Notes: generated by a model from the letters alone, not told the origin. Positions 43,250-52,002 are shown, counted from the stretch's first letter. The stretch is DNA of 64,000 bases from an uncultured Poribacteria bacterium (GCA_951828385.1 OX639973.1:4021200-4085199), one strand, 5' to 3'. Numbers and translations are program-made.

Positions 43250-43579
43250 TCATTTCCTTCTCGCAGTGAATCTCAGACGCGGATCTTCGGTGGTATTGAT
43301 CATCAACTGCTGGGCATCGGCAATGGCACTATCAAGCTCTTGACTCAAAGCGACATGATCATCTTCATAGACTGGACGCGACAGACGACGACGAATTTCC
43401 ATAATCCGTAACTTAAACTGGAAATTGGCAAAAGTATCTCGTAGACTATCGGCATCCCATTTCTCTAAATCGTAGTTGGCTATGAAGCGTGCTGCCTCGA
43501 CTTGTAATGCCATGTGGTGTGTCGATAAGTATCTCTCCGAACATAGATCCAATAGCCAACAAGCCATTTCATAATTCAT
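43250..43579 (-). CDS. Small helical protein B
   Basis: 109 residues. GAGGAAAG precedes the ATG at 43579, which overlaps the end of ORF C by 11 bases. It is helical throughout (MACWLLDLCSERYLSTHHMA, FIANYDLEKWDADSLRDTFA, FQFKLRIMEIRRRLS). It lies 1 bp before ORF A, so the genes are tightly packed in one transcript. No family was recognised. The helical, charged character would suit a small regulator or adaptor protein, but this is a guess. Confidence 0.6.
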   Translation of the reverse strand: MNYEMACWLLDLCSERYLSTHHMALQVEAARFIANYDLEKWDADSLRDTFANFQFKLRIMEIRRRLSRPVYEDDHVALSQELDSAIADAQQLMINTTEDPRLRFTARRK

Positions 43580-43757
43580 GCATCTTTCCTCTTAAACTGA
43601 CTGTCCATCTGAGTCTGATACACAACCCAAGTCCAATTACCAGATGATCTGTCTGTTGATAGAATAAATCGTCCAGAAGTATGGAAGTGTGCTGACCGTT
43701 CCGGTTTCGCCGCATCAACAGTTTTAATTTTCTCAGATTGCTGCGATCTATTTCCAT
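43569..43757 (-). CDS. Small ORF C, first gene of the promoter-led cluster
   Basis: 62 residues from the ATG at 43757 (MEIDRSNLRKLKLLMRRNRN). The predicted transcription start is about 20 bases upstream. The ribosome site is weak. The middle (LLDDLFYQQTDHLVIGLGLC) is hydrophobic and the end is basic. It overlaps ORF B by 11 bases. It could be a short leader peptide or a small protein; no family was recognised. Confidence 0.45.
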   Translation of the reverse strand: MEIDRSNLRKLKLLMRRNRNGQHTSILLDDLFYQQTDHLVIGLGLCIRLRWTVSLRGKMHEL

Positions 43758-43784
43758 TATCAATTATCAGCCTAACATAAACTC

Positions 43785-43813
43785 ATATTATATTTTACTA
43801 CATTTTAAGTCAA
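43785..43813 (-). promoter_or_regulatory. Sigma-70-type promoter for the small-ORF/binding-protein cluster
   Basis: On the minus strand, TTGACT (43808-43813), a 17-base spacer, and TAATAT (43785-43790). Long A-runs directly upstream (T-tracts at 43814-43846 on the plus strand) resemble an UP element. A start near 43778 would leave a leader of about 20 bases. Confidence 0.7.
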
Positions 43814-43856
43814 TTTTTTATTTTTTTATTTTTTTTTATTTTTTTGACCTAATGTG

Positions 43857-43885
43857 TTGAATTATACTACAAATTTGGATAATAT
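43857..43885 (+). promoter_or_regulatory. Candidate upstream promoter for the plus-strand orphan gene
   Basis: TTGAAT (43857-43862), a 17-base spacer, TAATAT (43880-43885). It is divergent from the minus-strand promoter and about 340 bases before the orphan's ATG. The 43764-44225 gap is strongly AT-rich, so chance matches are more likely here. Confidence 0.4.
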
Positions 43886-44116
43886 GTCAAATTAAAAGAA
43901 TTAGAGAAAGGACCCTGATTTAGAGATTGCTTCTACAAATTGTATGTAACTTTCGGAACGAAAATAAAATATGAAGTTCACACAAATATTCTAATGTACC
44001 TTCTAACCAAAAAACCTATGTCTTGGTTGATACAAACGGTAGTTTCATATCAAAATCAAGTTTTTCGACGCAAATACCCTCCAAATCTAAAGGATGGAAT
44101 CCATTCCACAAATATC

Positions 44117-44145
44117 TTGACAAAAAGGGTAAAATTGGATAAAAT
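44117..44145 (+). promoter_or_regulatory. Candidate proximal promoter for the plus-strand orphan gene
   Basis: TTGACA (44117-44122), a 17-base spacer, TAAAAT (44140-44145), about 80 bases before the ATG at 44226. The -35 is a perfect consensus. The ribosome site before the ATG is poor. Confidence 0.55.
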
Positions 44146-44225
44146 TGGGCAATATATTCCTATACAATTGCCGAAAAACTGAATACCAAATGCTTCATCC
44201 CAAATAGACTCGAATCAAAACTGCC

Positions 44226-47200
44226 ATGAATGCTTTAAAAGACATCATTCAACGCTGCCACAAACACCACAACGCACAGCTTCGACAGCGCAAGACGGTG
44301 ATCACGCCTGCGCTTTACAAACGTATCCCTTATCATATTAAGGTCCATTGCGCCCGCAGAACGCCTGTTGTGCTTGATGATTTGGAGCAGGCAGACATCT
44401 CGTTTATGCCGATAGGACACGCACCTGAAAACGACCGTGGACCGAGGAATTTTGGCGGAGATCGGTTCCTGAAACGTCAAGGTATAGCGGACTGGGGGTA
44501 TAGGCGATGGTATGCCTCATGGGGAATTCAGATATATACTGGGATTCCCTCGGAACGCAATGGCGCACGCTGGCACGATCTTTATTTTTCATATCAAGCT
44601 GTATGTGCAGCTCCCGATGCCGTTTTGACTTGTATTGAGGCACTCGTTAAGACCACCGTGAATCCACTCTTAACGCTGACAAAATCCGGTGGACTCCGAT
44701 TCTCTTGTAGAATTCCGTCCTACCTGCATCCGAGCACCGATGCAGAAAAGTTTTACATCTACAAGCATGCCCCAACTGCGGAAGATTCACACTGCCGAGA
44801 AGTCTATCTTGAAATCCGTGGAGAGAAGGGACACAGCCGTTGGGATTCGCGCTACGAGATTCTCTGTGGCAATCTGTTAGACCCGCCTGTCATTGCCAAA
44901 GAGGTGCTCTTTGTTCCTATTGATGCCCTGCGCACAGCACTGCATGAACCGAATCCGTCTGGCGAAATATGCTCGGAAACCGACTCGAAAATCGCTACTA
45001 TTATTCCATCATCTCTCGGTTCCACGGATCTTGACCTCGCTAAAGAAGCGTTGTTGAAGCGCGGTTTTTCTTATCTCCGAGAAGATAACGGTTTCCACCA
45101 CTGGATCCGCCGTAGCGGCGACGATGATGACACATACGTCTCACTTTGGGCGGACCAAGGCGTTGTGTGGTTACGGGAATCTACGCCTCACACCGGGCCA
45201 CCCACGCGAGCACTACCAATAACAGATATATGGAATGACACCGGTATTACGCCTCCACTATCCGTTGTGGGTTTACCTATAAGCGATAAAATGCTTGCAG
45301 TGAAAGAAGGAAAACTGAGTCCATTGGCAGTAAAACGTCCGCCGCCGGTGCTCTATCGGAAATCAGAGACTTCAAAAAAGACTTATCAAACACTTGAAGA
45401 GCATGCGACGCAGATACGGAGTGTCTTCGAGAAGCAAGCACGCATTATCGGTATCAGCGCGGAAACGGTTCCAGGAATAACTTCTGAAGTAGAAGCGTAC
45501 CTTCTCAGAGGGGGCGCCACCTGCTTAAACATAGCAGATCCCCGCTTAGCGGAAGCCGCAGAACAGCAGTATCACGCCCTAAAATTGTCGTCTGTTGCCC
45601 GATGGCGAGAGAGACTGTACCGCTGGGAGCAGGTCAAAGACATACCCACTGACGAGCGTATGAAAAACCCGTTTCGATATGGCAATCCATGTGAGGATCC
45701 CGAACGGTGTGGTGCCCTTGAGGAAAAGGGTGGAAATCCGAGGGAAAGTATCTGTCCAAAATGCCCGGTCTATACAGAATGCAAAGTCCGTGGATACCTC
45801 TCACAACCTCTTATCTTAAGACGCGCTAAGGCACAAATATCACCGGTCCACAGACTGTTCTTCGATCCACGATTCGCAGAAACACTCGAACAAATTCTTG
45901 ATCCGATGGATGAAACGCAACGCATTTGCATTCTTGACGAGAGGGACGTGGAAATAGGGCACCTGTTTCTTGATTCTTGGCTATCAAAAGAAACACTCGA
46001 ACAATGGTCTGTGAACTGGCACGGGCGTGCCTTAGGGAATTTCGCCAAATCCCTACTGAGTGTCTTGGAAATCCAAGACGCACCTAATGGAAGTGCTATT
46101 GGACGGGTCCGCTCGGTGGTAGAGGCATTTCAACAGCACGAAGAAGAAATTGTTCAACAGATGTACCACATTAATGTGCAAGGTAAAGTGGTACCACAGA
46201 AAATAGTTGATAATGAAACCGGAGCGGAATTGGCGCACTTCACGATCGCGTTTGAAAGTGGCACTTCTGCCTATATTCCTTTAGATACTGACGCAGAAGA
46301 TAGACTCAGAGAGAAGGAAGCACCTCTCTTTTCACTCAACACCTTTATCCCTAATAAGGATATTGAAATTCCGATGCGGATGGCAGAAGCGATTGCGCTG
46401 GGTATTTTCGACACCGGGACTGTAGAGAAGATTCAGGCGTTTCCGAGTGTGTGTCAAGATCCAAACTGGACGTTTTGGCATCAACTCAAGCACTTCTTTG
46501 CACACTACAAACGAGATGCCGATACACCGATGCGTTGGAACGATAAAACACTGCGGTTCTGGGTGCCTCCCATTCTCCATCCGAGTGTCACACGCCTCTT
46601 GCTAATATCGCCAACGCTTTCCGAACGACATCTCCACAGGGTCTTCCCGGGTGAAGAAATTGAAGTCGTTCATACCCAACCAACAGCATGGATCCCGGGA
46701 AATCAAGTTTTTCAGATCCGCACAGGTATCCATTCGCTGCGCACAATTTTAAACTACGACAGCAATTGGGACGTTCGGAGCTTGTCTAAAATGGGAGAAC
46801 GCCTCTTTTTCGGTATCCGCGCAGAAATTGACAGAGACCCCAGCGTTAAGCATGCGGTCATCTCCAATATTCCAATTGTGAATCAGTTGGCAGATCTTGA
46901 AAAAAAGGAGAACGTCTGTTTTGTGATGAATTTCAAACAATGCGACAGCGTAGAACCCGATTTTCAAGCGGCAGATGTCGTATGGATTGTCGGTATACCC
47001 AACTGGCCCGAATCCACCCTCTGGTTTCAAGCACAGATGTTATTTGGAAACGATGTCGAACCGCTCCGTTATGAGGGAGAACCCGCATCGGCGTATCACA
47101 AAGACCAACGGATCCAGAATATGCATCAACAGAATATTGTCGGTTTACTCACACGAATCGTCGGGCAGACAGGATTAAGCCGCTGGAAGGGCAAGAAAGT

Positions 47201-47633
47201 GATGCTACTCACGAGTTGGAGGCTCCCTAACATTACTGATAGATCTGAAACACTCCTTTTTGACTGGGAAGATTTTCAGATCGCCGGTGGTCTTGACAAA
47301 CTTCCTGAAGTGATAGCAACACGCCAGCGCTTTGAAACAGAACATGACAACCTAACAGGAAAATCTACCAGACAAGAAGTCGAGCGAGTCTTGGGATGCT
47401 CAGCACGGAAAGCCAACCGTGTTTTGAAAGAACTTCGCGGTGGCAACATCCAGCGTATAAGTTTTGAAGAGCAGATCCTCACGCTTTTGGCAAACGGTGA
47501 GAAAAAAAAGTCCGAAATCACCGCAGCTCTTGGGAGTAGTCAACAGTCGGTAGGAAATGAACTCAAGCGTCTTGTCGATATTGGTAAAATTGTAAAGGTT
47601 CGACGCGGCGTGTACGCACTGAAAAAAGAGTAA
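44226..47633 (+). CDS. Large orphan multi-domain protein with cysteine cluster and C-terminal winged helix
   Basis: 1135 residues. The N-terminal part (about 1-230) contains TKSGGLRFSCRIP, reminiscent of the SGGLH motif of archaeo-eukaryotic primases, but the catalytic acids are not clear. Residues 489-519 hold C489, C495, C510, C513 and C519 (SICPKCPVYTECKVRGYLSQ), a likely Fe-S or zinc site. The C-terminal half has Rossmann-like segments (RLLLISPTLSERHLHRVF, ENVCFVMNFKQCDS, AADVVWIVGIPNWPES) resembling a helicase second domain. It ends in a winged-helix domain (EITAALGSSQQSVGNELKRL). No true Walker A is visible. A replication, repair or mobile-element protein is possible. Family not recognised. 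Confidence 0.8.
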   Translation: MNALKDIIQRCHKHHNAQLRQRKTVITPALYKRIPYHIKVHCARRTPVVLDDLEQADISFMPIGHAPENDRGPRNFGGDRFLKRQGIADWGYRRWYASWGIQIYTGIPSERNGARWHDLYFSYQAVCAAPDAVLTCIEALVKTTVNPLLTLTKSGGLRFSCRIPSYLHPSTDAEKFYIYKHAPTAEDSHCREVYLEIRGEKGHSRWDSRYEILCGNLLDPPVIAKEVLFVPIDALRTALHEPNPSGEICSETDSKIATIIPSSLGSTDLDLAKEALLKRGFSYLREDNGFHHWIRRSGDDDDTYVSLWADQGVVWLRESTPHTGPPTRALPITDIWNDTGITPPLSVVGLPISDKMLAVKEGKLSPLAVKRPPPVLYRKSETSKKTYQTLEEHATQIRSVFEKQARIIGISAETVPGITSEVEAYLLRGGATCLNIADPRLAEAAEQQYHALKLSSVARWRERLYRWEQVKDIPTDERMKNPFRYGNPCEDPERCGALEEKGGNPRESICPKCPVYTECKVRGYLSQPLILRRAKAQISPVHRLFFDPRFAETLEQILDPMDETQRICILDERDVEIGHLFLDSWLSKETLEQWSVNWHGRALGNFAKSLLSVLEIQDAPNGSAIGRVRSVVEAFQQHEEEIVQQMYHINVQGKVVPQKIVDNETGAELAHFTIAFESGTSAYIPLDTDAEDRLREKEAPLFSLNTFIPNKDIEIPMRMAEAIALGIFDTGTVEKIQAFPSVCQDPNWTFWHQLKHFFAHYKRDADTPMRWNDKTLRFWVPPILHPSVTRLLLISPTLSERHLHRVFPGEEIEVVHTQPTAWIPGNQVFQIRTGIHSLRTILNYDSNWDVRSLSKMGERLFFGIRAEIDRDPSVKHAVISNIPIVNQLADLEKKENVCFVMNFKQCDSVEPDFQAADVVWIVGIPNWPESTLWFQAQMLFGNDVEPLRYEGEPASAYHKDQRIQNMHQQNIVGLLTRIVGQTGLSRWKGKKVMLLTSWRLPNITDRSETLLFDWEDFQIAGGLDKLPEVIATRQRFETEHDNLTGKSTRQEVERVLGCSARKANRVLKELRGGNIQRISFEEQILTLLANGEKKKSEITAALGSSQQSVGNELKRLVDIGKIVKVRRGVYALKKE

Positions 47634-47646
47634 GGTTTAACAAATA

Positions 47647-47768
47647 AATTGGGTAATTGTGGCTATGTGATGTGCGATAATGCACATCGCATTTAGGCGA
47701 GTACGCCGCAGAATCACGCGACTACGAACCGATCTGCTTGTTATCACACGTCTTAGCATTACCCAATT
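47647..47768. repeat. MITE-like element 1 with 11-bp terminal inverted repeats
   Basis: AATTGGGTAAT (47647-47657) and ATTACCCAATT (47758-47768) are perfect inverted repeats 122 bp end to end. Inside is a hairpin (GATGTGC/GCACATC) and a core of about 50 bases beginning ATAATGCAC and including GGCGAGTACGCCGCAGAAT. The core recurs at 62906-62960. A shorter relative of the core (GGGCGAGTACGCCGCAAAA) follows at about 47800. Confidence 0.6.
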
Positions 47769-47845
47769 AAATTCTTAATCCTCGTTCAAGGGGGCGGGCG
47801 AGTACGCCGCAAAACCTCGCCAGCAAAGTAAGAGTGCTTACGTTC

Positions 47846-48943
47846 CTAATAATCGGCGATAGAGCCATCTGCCAATCGACTGTTGGGCCATGTGAAACGT
47901 CTTCCTGCCTCTTGCCCAACTTCGATAACCTTCGCCTCATCCACTTCGACCCCCAAACCGGGGCCTTCGGGGAGCGAAACGTAGCCCTCTTCATCCATCT
48001 CCCATGCCTTGTGAGCGACTCCCGCCGGAAGGACATTTTCATAGCCTTCGTGGATAAGGAAAAACGGTACGGCAGCGGATAAGTGAAAACTCGCGGTGAG
48101 ACCGAGGTAAGACATCGTGCAGTGCGGTGCGATCGGGACGTGATGTGCTTCTGCGAGTGCTGCGACCTTCTTGACCTGCGTAATGCCGCCGCCGTGTCCA
48201 CAATCGGGCTGCAGGATGTCAATGACTTGCGCTTCAAGGATTTCGCGGACTTCCCATATTGTGCGATCGCGCTCCCCTGTCGCCAACGGCACAGGGACGG
48301 ATTCTCGGATTTTGCGCATCACCTCAATGTTGCCTGGCACCCATGCTTCCTCAAGGAAAAGTAGGTCATCAGGCTTCAAGTAACTCGCGAATTGTTTGAC
48401 GATAGGCGGCGGTAAGCAACTATGTGCATCAAACATCACCGCGCCATCAGAACCGACCTTCTCCCGCGCATCATGCACGCGTTTAACCATGTCAGCAATC
48501 TCATCAGGCGTGCCAGCAAACGGTTTGGAGCCTCCCGGTCCGGTTTTAATTGCTTTCGGACTCGGATATTTCCAAATCTTATCGCGACAGGGACCTCCAA
48601 GTAAGCGATAGACCGGCACTCCCCAGAGTTTCCCTGCAATATCCCACAATGCCATATCAATCGCGGAGATGGTATGGACCATTAATCCCCCACCTCGGAT
48701 GTTACGATGTGCACGGAACAGGCGTTGCCAGTGATGCTCAATCCGTGTCGGGTTTTCTCCGATGATCATTTCGGACAAGGAACGCGCCAACGCGCAGGTG
48801 ACAGTTGTCTCCATGTTGTTGATCTCGCCCCAACCTGTAACACCCATATTGGTTTCGATCTTGACGTATGCCTTCACACCCATCGGGTAAGCCTCAAGGT
48901 TTGTCACCCGAATTTCAGAACCTTTATCTTCATAATCTGCCAT
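47846..48943 (-). CDS. Enolase-superfamily sugar-acid dehydratase or racemase-like enzyme
   Basis: 365 residues of the mandelate racemase/muconate lactonizing type. The N-terminal capping domain (VKAYVKIETNMGVTGWGEIN) is followed by a TIM barrel with metal ligands at MFDAHSCL (D), FLEEAWVPGN (E) and LATGERDRTIWE (E). The catalytic His region IAPHCTMSYLGLTA is present, as is DCGHGGGITQVKKVAALAEA. This matches the mannonate/galactonate dehydratase branch more than racemases, but the exact sugar acid is not fixed by sequence. The divergent Gfo/Idh/MocA oxidoreductase 231 bp away suggests a shared sugar or uronate pathway. Confidence 0.85.
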   Translation of the reverse strand: MADYEDKGSEIRVTNLEAYPMGVKAYVKIETNMGVTGWGEINNMETTVTCALARSLSEMIIGENPTRIEHHWQRLFRAHRNIRGGGLMVHTISAIDMALWDIAGKLWGVPVYRLLGGPCRDKIWKYPSPKAIKTGPGGSKPFAGTPDEIADMVKRVHDAREKVGSDGAVMFDAHSCLPPPIVKQFASYLKPDDLLFLEEAWVPGNIEVMRKIRESVPVPLATGERDRTIWEVREILEAQVIDILQPDCGHGGGITQVKKVAALAEAHHVPIAPHCTMSYLGLTASFHLSAAVPFFLIHEGYENVLPAGVAHKAWEMDEEGYVSLPEGPGLGVEVDEAKVIEVGQEAGRRFTWPNSRLADGSIADY

Positions 48944-48965
48944 CTTAAAATGCCTCTCTTTTAAT

Positions 48966-48993
48966 AGTTATCAGTTATCGGTTATCGGTTGTT
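48966..48993. repeat. Short tandem repeat in the divergent promoter region
   Basis: Three consecutive 7-base units AGTTATC, AGTTATC, GGTTATC and a degenerate fourth (GGTTGTTAG). It lies 22 bp upstream of the enolase-family start codon and could be a regulator-binding array or a slipping microsatellite. Confidence 0.6.
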
Positions 48994-49174
48994 AGTGAAG
49001 AGCCTGGATTGTCACAATCTCCTTATCTTGGCGGGCTCCAGCAGTTTAGTATAGTTTGCAACATCCTTGAAGGTTTGTCAAGAGAAACGATTTGACAAAA
49101 ACAGCGCGAAGTGATAAAATGGTCAGCACGGTTTTAGGAATTTGCTTGAATGCCAAAATAAGGAGACTAACAAG

Positions 49175-50242
49175 ATGGCAGATCAAACATATCGCGTCGG
49201 AATCATTGGTTGTGGTGGGATGGGCAGGTCTCATTCCAGAGCATGGGGCAACCAGCCCAAGGCAGAAGTCGTCGCAGCGATGGACATCTTTGAAGAGGCA
49301 GCGCAACGCGTCTCGGACGAATACGATGTTCCCGCCATTTATACCGACGTTGATGAAATGTTGGCAAAAGAGGACTTGGATATCGTCAGTATCACAACAT
49401 GGCAAGGACCGCGAGCGGAAGCCACCGTCGCGGCAGCGAAGGCAGGTGTAAAAGGGATTATCGGTGAGAAGCCGATGGCTGCCTCACTTGGACAAGCTGA
49501 CGCTATGCTTGAGGCTTGTCAAGAGAACGATGTCAAACTGATCATCGGACACCAAGGTAGATACGCATCCGCAAATATAGAGACGCGTAGACTCGTCGCC
49601 GCAGGTGCGATTGGCGAACCAACAACAGTCCACCATACTGCCAAAAGGCACGCTGGACTGTTGAACACAGGCACACACGCGATTGATGGGTGGCGTTTCA
49701 TTTTGTCTGATCCTGAGACGTTATGGGTTATTGGACAGACTTCTCGGACGACCGATCGATGGGAACGCCGTACGATTTGTGAGGACCTCTGTATGGGGTT
49801 AGTCTGCTTTGAAGGTGGTGCACGCGGTATCTATGAAGGCGACTTGCCAGAACCGAATGTCTCAATGCCAAAAATTGCTGGTACAGAAGGGCAGATCCGC
49901 AACGGACCTGACGGGACAATTTTACTCCAAAACGGAGGTGCACAGGGATGGCAAACCGTTACACCGCAACCCGAACCCAAGAACCAATTTCAGGAACTGA
50001 TTGAGTGGATCGAGGGCGACATCTCTGACCATCGCGGCAGTGGTGTGCAAGCCCGTTATACCCTTGAAATCATGCTGGCTATCTACGAATCGTTGCGCAT
50101 TAAAGATGTCGTCACCATGCCGATGGAGACGAAAGAATTGCCGCTCGAACTCATGGTCAACGACGGTACGCTGCCTGTTCTTGAAGAGGGACGTTACGAT
50201 CTACGCAAACCGTTTGACGGGCAAACGTGGAAGAAGCCGTAA
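49175..50242 (+). CDS. Gfo/Idh/MocA family NAD(P)-dependent oxidoreductase
   Basis: 355 residues from the ATG at 49175, preceded by AAGGAGACTAACAAG; an upstream TTG start at 49142 is less likely. The Rossmann fold opens RVGIIGCGGMGRSHSRAWGN with the GxGxxG dinucleotide loop. GIIGEKPMAASLGQADAM carries the conserved EKP lysine, and the C-terminal domain has GEPTTVHHTAKRH and the possible catalytic His in LNTGTHAIDGWRF. Members oxidise sugars, inositols or their acids. It lies divergent to the enolase-superfamily gene, suggesting one catabolic unit. Confidence 0.9.
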   Translation: MADQTYRVGIIGCGGMGRSHSRAWGNQPKAEVVAAMDIFEEAAQRVSDEYDVPAIYTDVDEMLAKEDLDIVSITTWQGPRAEATVAAAKAGVKGIIGEKPMAASLGQADAMLEACQENDVKLIIGHQGRYASANIETRRLVAAGAIGEPTTVHHTAKRHAGLLNTGTHAIDGWRFILSDPETLWVIGQTSRTTDRWERRTICEDLCMGLVCFEGGARGIYEGDLPEPNVSMPKIAGTEGQIRNGPDGTILLQNGGAQGWQTVTPQPEPKNQFQELIEWIEGDISDHRGSGVQARYTLEIMLAIYESLRIKDVVTMPMETKELPLELMVNDGTLPVLEEGRYDLRKPFDGQTWKKP

Positions 50243-50300
50243 ACCGCCCGTACAACTCGGTGCTGATGAATCGATTTGATTGCTGCAAAGGAGAAAATGG

Positions 50301-50768
50301 ATGGAGAAAAAGGGTAGACGTTCATTTTTAGAAATTGCAACTGCCTTTATCGGGGGAGTACTGAGCCTCGCTGCCGGTATTCCCCTTATCGGCTTCGCGA
50401 TTTCACCCGCCTTCAAAAAAGGCGAATCGAAATGGGTCGATTTGGGTCTCGCTGACCGACTTAAAAACAGTCGGTTCAAAAAGGTGGACTATACCTTCAC
50501 AGCAAAGGACGGCTGGGTCAAAGCAACGAAAAAACGCTCTGTCTATGTGACCGACGCTGGCAACGGCGAGTGGCGTGTCTTTTCGCGGATCTGTTCACAT
50601 CTCGGTTGCCTCGTCCGCTGGGATGCGGAGAAGGAATCCTTTCTTTGTCCGTGCCACGGTGCGATATTCGATAAGACGGGTGCTGTTATTGCTGGTCCAC
50701 CGCCGGAACCGTTGCAGAAACTTGAAACCAAAGTTGAAGCGGGCATCTTATACGTGAAGGAGTCCTAA
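50301..50768 (+). CDS. Rieske iron-sulfur protein of a bc-type complex
   Basis: 155 residues from the ATG at 50301 (AAAGGAG upstream). A twin-arginine style N terminus (KKGRRSFLEIATAFIGG) and TM anchor are followed by a soluble Rieske fold. The [2Fe-2S] ligands lie in CSHLGCLVRW and CPCHGAIFD, with the GPPPEPLQKLE Pro-loop. The stop overlaps the cytochrome b start (TAATG), so the two are made together. It transfers electrons from the quinol site to a cytochrome c. Confidence 0.95.
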   Translation: MEKKGRRSFLEIATAFIGGVLSLAAGIPLIGFAISPAFKKGESKWVDLGLADRLKNSRFKKVDYTFTAKDGWVKATKKRSVYVTDAGNGEWRVFSRICSHLGCLVRWDAEKESFLCPCHGAIFDKTGAVIAGPPPEPLQKLETKVEAGILYVKES

Positions 50769-51994
50769 TGAGTTACGCTGGGATAAAGCAATTTCTGAAC
50801 GAGCGTCTCCCATTAGAGGCACTGGACACACATCTACGCAAACCGCTGCCGAAACATATCAATCTGCTATTCTCATTCGGTAGTTTGGCGATGTTTCTGC
50901 TGCTCCTGCAAGCGGCTACGGGTGCGTTTCTCGCGTTCTACTATTCGCCTTCCCCTGAACACGCGCATAACGCCGTAACCTATATCAGTACAGAGGTTCC
51001 GTTCGGTGCGTTCGTGCGCGGTTTGCACCACTGGGGTGCGAGCGCGATGGTCATCATCGTCGTCCTGCATCTGCTTCGTGTTGTGCTCTACAGTTCATAC
51101 AAAGCCCCGCGTGAACTCACTTGGATCTTCGGCGTTCTCCTTCTCTTGATTGTACTCGGTTTCGGGTTCACAGGTTATCTGCTTCCGTGGGATGAAAAGG
51201 CGTATTGGGCAACGGTTGTCGGTGTGGAAATCTCCAGCACAGCACCGGTATTAGGCGATTTTGTCGCCAAGGTGATGCGCGGTGGTTCGGAAATAGGTGC
51301 GGTGACGTTGGCAAGGTTTTACGCGCTCCACACCATCTGGCTGCCGTGGTTGGTCTTCGGTTTGGTAGGTGTGCATCTTTTCTTCGTCCGGTACTACGGT
51401 TCTTCAGGTACACCGAAGAATACACCAGAAGAGATGAAAGCCGGAAAACCGTTCTATCCGCATCAGGTATTTGAAGATGTTGTCGGGATGCTGATCCTCT
51501 TTGTAATACTCGCTGCCGTTGCGATTTTTGTTCCTGTTCCGCTCGAAGATGTTGCTGACCCGACGAATGCGGATTACGATCCGCGTCCGGAGTGGTATTT
51601 CCTATTCCTATTCCAACTCTTGAAATACTTCCAAGGTCCCTTTGAAGTTATCGGAACGTTTGTAATTCCGACAGTCGGCATGCTGCTACTACTATTTCTC
51701 CCGTTCTTAGACAGAAGCGAGCGCGCTGTCCTTTGGAAACGCCCGATTGCGTTGACAGTTACGAGTGTCAGCGTTGCAGCGATCGTAATTTTGACGATCC
51801 TCGGCGGCACTTCAAAGAAGCTTGAAACAACAGAAGCCACTGTACAGGAAACCGCGCAACCCACAGAGCACATCCAAGGAGCCGCAACGCCGGATACGGA
51901 AACAGAAATCGTTGAAGAAGGCGAAGAGGTGTTTGACTTCCAACTCACAGAGGAAGAGATTGAAGGCGCGAAAGAAGTGGAAGCATCGCAATAA
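50768..51994 (+). CDS. Cytochrome b, full-length (b6 plus subunit IV in one chain)
   Basis: 408 residues. Haem ligands are in HHWGASAMVIIVVLHLLRVV and in LHTIWLPWLVFGLVGVH; the second pair has 14 residues between the histidines, as in b6-type proteins. The Qo-site PEWY motif is present (DPRPEWYFLFLFQLLKY). Eight or so TM helices are followed by an acidic, Glu/Thr-rich tail of about 55 residues. Together with the Rieske gene it forms the core of a menaquinol-oxidising complex. No cytochrome c1 or f gene follows, so the electron acceptor is encoded elsewhere. Confidence 0.95.
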   Translation: MSYAGIKQFLNERLPLEALDTHLRKPLPKHINLLFSFGSLAMFLLLLQAATGAFLAFYYSPSPEHAHNAVTYISTEVPFGAFVRGLHHWGASAMVIIVVLHLLRVVLYSSYKAPRELTWIFGVLLLLIVLGFGFTGYLLPWDEKAYWATVVGVEISSTAPVLGDFVAKVMRGGSEIGAVTLARFYALHTIWLPWLVFGLVGVHLFFVRYYGSSGTPKNTPEEMKAGKPFYPHQVFEDVVGMLILFVILAAVAIFVPVPLEDVADPTNADYDPRPEWYFLFLFQLLKYFQGPFEVIGTFVIPTVGMLLLLFLPFLDRSERAVLWKRPIALTVTSVSVAAIVILTILGGTSKKLETTEATVQETAQPTEHIQGAATPDTETEIVEEGEEVFDFQLTEEEIEGAKEVEASQ

Positions 51995-52002
51995 CTCTCT
52001 TG

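Noticed and set aside
43940-44182. 80-codon plus-strand ORF in the AT-rich gap
   Set aside because: Lys/Asn/Ile-rich composition expected from AT-rich DNA, and no ribosome site.
46975-47633. TGKST near the C terminus of the orphan as a Walker A motif
   Set aside because: It lacks the GxxxxGK spacing and a preceding beta strand; it lies in a charged linker before the winged helix.
47647-47768. CRISPR-like repeat
   Set aside because: Only inverted ends and a single core are present; no regularly spaced direct repeats exist anywhere in the window.
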